The translations under genes and the position numbers were made by a program. DNA of 64,000 nt from Candidatus Phaeomarinobacter ectocarpi (lineage in GTDB: Bacteria; Pseudomonadota; Alphaproteobacteria; CGMCC-115125), in NCBI RefSeq assembly GCF_000689395.1, contig NZ_HG966617.1, positions 349,521 to 413,520 on the forward strand, in the 5' to 3' direction. The notes under the pieces were generated by a model, which was not told where the DNA came from, ran no database searches, and saw only the letters and a program-made list of their open reading frames with translations. Positions 61,451 through 64,000 of this stretch are shown here, piece by piece; within the stretch, counting starts at the first letter, position 1, and each line of letters starts with the position of its first letter.

Positions 61451-61867
61451 ATGCACCAGCACGCCCAGACACTTGCCATTCGTACACCCGGCTCTGGCCT
61501 TTTCGACATCACGTCAAAGGTCAAAGCGGTGGTTTCTCAGTCGGCCATCACAAATGGGCTGGCGACACTCTTCATCCGCCACACGTCCGCCTCCCTGACC
61601 ATTCAGGAAAATGCGGACCCGGATGTGCTGGTCGATCTGAAGGATTTCTTTGAACGCATTGCGCCCTTCACCGAAACTTATCAGCACGCGACCGAAGGGC
61701 CGGACGATATGCCGGCGCATATCAAGTCAGCTCTGACGGCCACATCTTTGAGTGTGCCGATCAGTGCCGGTCGTATGGCGCTGGGGACCTGGCAGGGCAT
61801 CTATGTGTTTGAACATCGGACCCGCGCCCATGACCGGGAAATAGTTGTGCATGTCATGGGCGACTGA
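61451..61867 (+). CDS. yjbQ: YjbQ family (secondary thiamine-phosphate synthase, UPF0047)
   Basis: A 138-residue protein with the YjbQ signature IRHTSASLTIQENADPDVLVDLKDFFERI and HIKSALTATSLSVPISAGRMALGTWQGIYVFEHR. Members have weak thiamine-phosphate synthase activity and are widespread. AAGGGGG lies 4-6 bases before ATG 61451. It shares 14 bases with the end of the convergent membrane gene. Confidence 0.93.
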   Translation: MHQHAQTLAIRTPGSGLFDITSKVKAVVSQSAITNGLATLFIRHTSASLTIQENADPDVLVDLKDFFERIAPFTETYQHATEGPDDMPAHIKSALTATSLSVPISAGRMALGTWQGIYVFEHRTRAHDREIVVHVMGD

Positions 61868-62228
61868 CTTGTGGCTTCCACCAATGATGAATTGCATCAA
61901 GGATAAGTATCGCTCCGCCAAGCAGCATAGCGACGATGCTCGCCGCGAACAGATAGATTGCCCCGAAAATAAGCGATAGCTGGCCGTCTCTGCCGCACGC
62001 AGACACGGCCATGATGCACTCCGGCTGCGACTCGCCGAGCGCGTCCACCAAGTAGGCATCACCGCAATAAGTCGCAAAACCGAAGTCTATAACATCGAGC
62101 AGAATGCCAGCAGCGACCGGTGAAGACAGGATAGCTGGAACTATGACAAGCGCACTGACAACGAGAACTGCGCAAGTGGCCGCCCCGGCTGACAGGATCC
62201 AACGCCCAACGCGTTGGCCCGGCCTCAC
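61854..62228 (-). CDS. Small membrane protein, unknown
   Basis: A 124-residue protein with two or three hydrophobic helices (ATCAVLVVSALVIVPAIL, LIFGAIYLFAASIVAMLLGGAILIL) and a loop with three cysteines (TYCGDAY, PECIMAVSACGRD). GTG start at 62228. No family recognised. Overlaps YjbQ at the 3' end and ends in a short basic stretch. Expression is not certain. Confidence 0.5.
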   Translation of the reverse strand: MRPGQRVGRWILSAGAATCAVLVVSALVIVPAILSSPVAAGILLDVIDFGFATYCGDAYLVDALGESQPECIMAVSACGRDGQLSLIFGAIYLFAASIVAMLLGGAILILDAIHHWWKPQVSRP

Positions 62229-62231
62229 CCG

Positions 62232-62723
62232 CTAGGAGCCCATCGGCGCCATGCTGATCGGGCCGATGCTTTCCGGGTCTTCGATGTCTTCACCGATCCA
62301 GCGTGCCGGCACGCCCATTTCGACGAGCGCGTCGCGGACAACCTGCGTGCGCTCAACAGGGCCGTCTTCGGTGGCCAGCGACACATGGCTCAGATCAAGA
62401 CCGGTCACTTCAGCGGCGATCACGTCAAGGGTATCGCGGGCCGGGTCCGTCAAGTCACTGCCGTCCACGGGGAAGTAGATAACGTAAGTGTAGCCAAAAG
62501 GCGGTGTGTCACTCTCGGTGCTGAAACCGGCTTCTTCGCCGGCAAAGGCCGGTGCGGTGGCCGTGATGTGCACGACAGATGTGGCAAGGGCTGGAACTGC
62601 GGCGTCGGTGTCCAAAGAGGCAGGGCCGCCATTGGCGAAAGCCGCCATGCCGCCAATCGTGAAGGCGCATGCACCCGCAAGCGCCATAATGCCAAACTGC
62701 CGTCTAATGCTGAGCCGTCCCAT
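62232..62723 (-). CDS. Secreted OmpA-like-domain protein
   Basis: A 163-residue protein with a signal peptide (FGIMALAGACAFTIGGMAAFA). The mature part ends with an OmpA-like unit: YVIYFPVDGSDLTDPARDTLDVIAAEV, then VERTQVVRDALVEMGVPARWI. It lacks part of the peptidoglycan-contact motif, so the binding function is doubtful. AGGAGG lies 9 bases before ATG 62723. Faces the thiolase operon across a 409-bp gap. Confidence 0.72.
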   Translation of the reverse strand: MGRLSIRRQFGIMALAGACAFTIGGMAAFANGGPASLDTDAAVPALATSVVHITATAPAFAGEEAGFSTESDTPPFGYTYVIYFPVDGSDLTDPARDTLDVIAAEVTGLDLSHVSLATEDGPVERTQVVRDALVEMGVPARWIGEDIEDPESIGPISMAPMGS

Positions 62724-63132
62724 ATTCCAATTCCTCCTGGTCACACCGCGGTCCTGTGAAGACCCGATGGGGGAGCCCGAAATCGCCTCCCCGACACCTA
62801 TGAGAGTGGGATCTGAATCCGGCGGGCACATGATCTCTCCAAGGTGAACGATTGGTCATTTCATGGCTCAAATGCGGCAATGACGCAGGGGCAATCTGCT
62901 AATGCGCTGATTCCAATGGGTTATTGAATGTGACCGGGGATGCCGGAATTAACCCTTCCGGCACGGGCCTGAACCCCTTATGGTTCGCGCCGACTTGCGG
63001 GTTTCAATTTCGTACCCGCTGCCAAACCAATTCCAGTGTGGCCCTGCTGCTCTGCGCAGACTTTTCGCGCGGAACGGCGCCCAAGACCCGATATCCAAGG
63101 GGCCGGCACAAATTCCAACAAGGAGTGACAGC
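62724..63132. other. 409-bp intergenic region with dyad
   Basis: This gap between the divergent OmpA-like gene and the thiolase holds one clear structure: TGCCGGAA (62941-62948) and TTCCGGCA (62956-62963), an 8+7+8 inverted repeat without a T-run. It could be an operator or a hairpin for the thiolase transcript. No other gene, tRNA or repeat was seen in it. AAGGAG precedes the thiolase ATG. Confidence 0.4.
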
Positions 63133-64000
63133 ATGAGAGAAGCAGTCATCGTTTCCACTGCCCGTACCGGTCTTGCAAAGTCCGGCCGTGGTGGCTTCAA
63201 CATGACCCACGGCGCAGCCATGGGTGGCCACGCCCTCAAGCACGCCATCGAGCGCGCCAAGATCGAGCCCGGTGAAGTCGACGACGTCATCATGGGTTGC
63301 GGCACACCTGAAGGCGCAACAGGCCAGAACGTCGGCCGTCTTGCTGCCATCTGGGCAGGCTGCCCGGTCACCACGTCTGGCGTGACCGTCAACCGTTTCT
63401 GCTCTTCCGGTCTGCAGACCATCGCCATGGCCGCTGGCCGTATCGTCAATGACGGTGTGGACGTGGTTGCTGCCGGTGGCGTTGAGTCCATTTCGCTGGT
63501 GCAGATGTCCGGCGCAATGAACCTCAACAACATCACCGAAGAAAAGCTGATGGAGAGCTACCCCGCTCTTTGGATGCCGATGATCGAAACTGCTGACATC
63601 GTGGCTGACCGCTACAATGTGAGCCGCGAAGCGCAGGACGAGTATTCTCTCCAGTCGCAGCAGCGCACAGCAGCCGCTCAGCAGGCTGGCAAGTTCGACG
63701 ACGAAATCGTGCCAATGAACACGAAGATGAAAGTCGTCGATCGCGAAACCAAGGAAGAGTCGATTGTTGACTACGTCGTCGACAAGGACGAGTGCAACCG
63801 TCCCCAGACCACTCTTGAAGGCCTGAATGGCCTGCCGCCTGTTCGTGGTGAAGGCAACTACATCACAGCCGGTAATGCCTCCCAGCTGTCCGATGGCGCC
63901 TCCATGGTCGTCATGATGGAGCGCAAGGAAGCTGAACGTCGTGGCCTCGACATCATGGGTGCCTTCCGCGGCTTCCAGGTTGCTGGCTGCGAGCCGGATG
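63133..64000 (+). CDS. Acetyl-CoA acyltransferase (thiolase), 5' part
   Basis: A thiolase of the FadI/FadA type that continues beyond the right edge (289 residues seen). It has MREAVIVSTARTGLAKSGRG, the catalytic cysteine in NRFCSSGLQTIAMAAG (about residue 91) and GGVESISLVQM. It is distinct in sequence from the 30564 thiolase. The His motif GHPLGA is outside the window. It could be the first gene of another fatty-acid unit. AAGGAG lies before ATG 63133. Confidence 0.93.
   Translation, partial: MREAVIVSTARTGLAKSGRGGFNMTHGAAMGGHALKHAIERAKIEPGEVDDVIMGCGTPEGATGQNVGRLAAIWAGCPVTTSGVTVNRFCSSGLQTIAMAAGRIVNDGVDVVAAGGVESISLVQMSGAMNLNNITEEKLMESYPALWMPMIETADIVADRYNVSREAQDEYSLQSQQRTAAAQQAGKFDDEIVPMNTKMKVVDRETKEESIVDYVVDKDECNRPQTTLEGLNGLPPVRGEGNYITAGNASQLSDGASMVVMMERKEAERRGLDIMGAFRGFQVAGCEPD

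Overview
This 64 kb window looks like chromosomal DNA of an alphaproteobacterium. The evidence is a class I lysyl-tRNA synthetase, a PodJ-type polar-organiser-like protein, a GAAC-N7-GAAC SOS box, a MerR operator of the LiuR kind, an Irr-box-like site, dense GTG/TTG/ATG starts with 4-bp overlaps, and G+C near 62% in sampled flank lines. Genus cannot be fixed from sequence alone; the many acyl-CoA, thioesterase and alpha/beta-hydrolase genes suggest a lipid- or hydrocarbon-using lifestyle. No tRNA, rRNA, CRISPR array, IS element or prophage was recognised. Layout: 1-4 kb holds the 5' end of pyrD coupled to a DUF952 gene, an S24/LexA-type repressor, a secreted TPR protein and lysK. 4-13 kb holds a membrane histidine kinase with an HPt domain, a DinG/XPD-like helicase, TerB-like and secreted proteins, a sterol-desaturase-family protein, a SixA-like phosphatase and a membrane-tethered solute-binding protein. 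13.2-19.2 kb is the four-gene ligase-associated DNA repair cluster (ATP-dependent DNA ligase, metallo-beta-lactamase exonuclease, Lhr-type helicase, PdeM nuclease); its two divergent transcription units share a 60-70 bp promoter region that contains a textbook alphaproteobacterial LexA box. 19-26.7 kb carries membrane and envelope genes (DUF3429, CcdA-like, TIGR02186 plus TauE/SafE exporter, a 1062-residue PodJ-like SEL1 protein, a CAP-domain protein). 26.8-34.1 kb is a beta-oxidation operon: MerR regulator with a perfect 18-bp palindromic operator, two acyl-CoA dehydrogenases, thiolase and a FadJ-type bifunctional enzyme. The same operator half-sites recur at 55.7 kb before another acyl-CoA dehydrogenase. 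34.1-36.6 kb is an AT-rich (about 43% G+C in a sampled line) accessory island of three overlapping genes: an unknown helical protein, an HEXXH gluzincin-like metalloprotein and a dCTP-deaminase/dUTPase-fold protein with an altered motif. It is the best candidate here for an undescribed system, plausibly defence or nucleotide-linked, but that role is inference. 36.6-48.5 kb continues with small membrane proteins, alpha/beta hydrolases, a GST, an EncFtn-type encapsulated-ferritin homologue with no shell gene and no cargo tail, two enoyl-CoA hydratases, tandem double-hotdog thioesterase-like genes with a TetR regulator, and an OmpW-like porin. 48.6-64 kb has a DUF4212/sodium:solute symporter pair, a TetR gene that lacks any canonical start codon next to three copies of a TGATC dyad and a hydrolase/VOC/FAD-monooxygenase operon, an acyl-CoA dehydrogenase, PfpI and GlxA-type proteins, a MaoC hydratase, paralogous small membrane proteins, two overlapping PaaI-type thioesterases, YjbQ, and the 5' part of a second thiolase that runs off the right edge.
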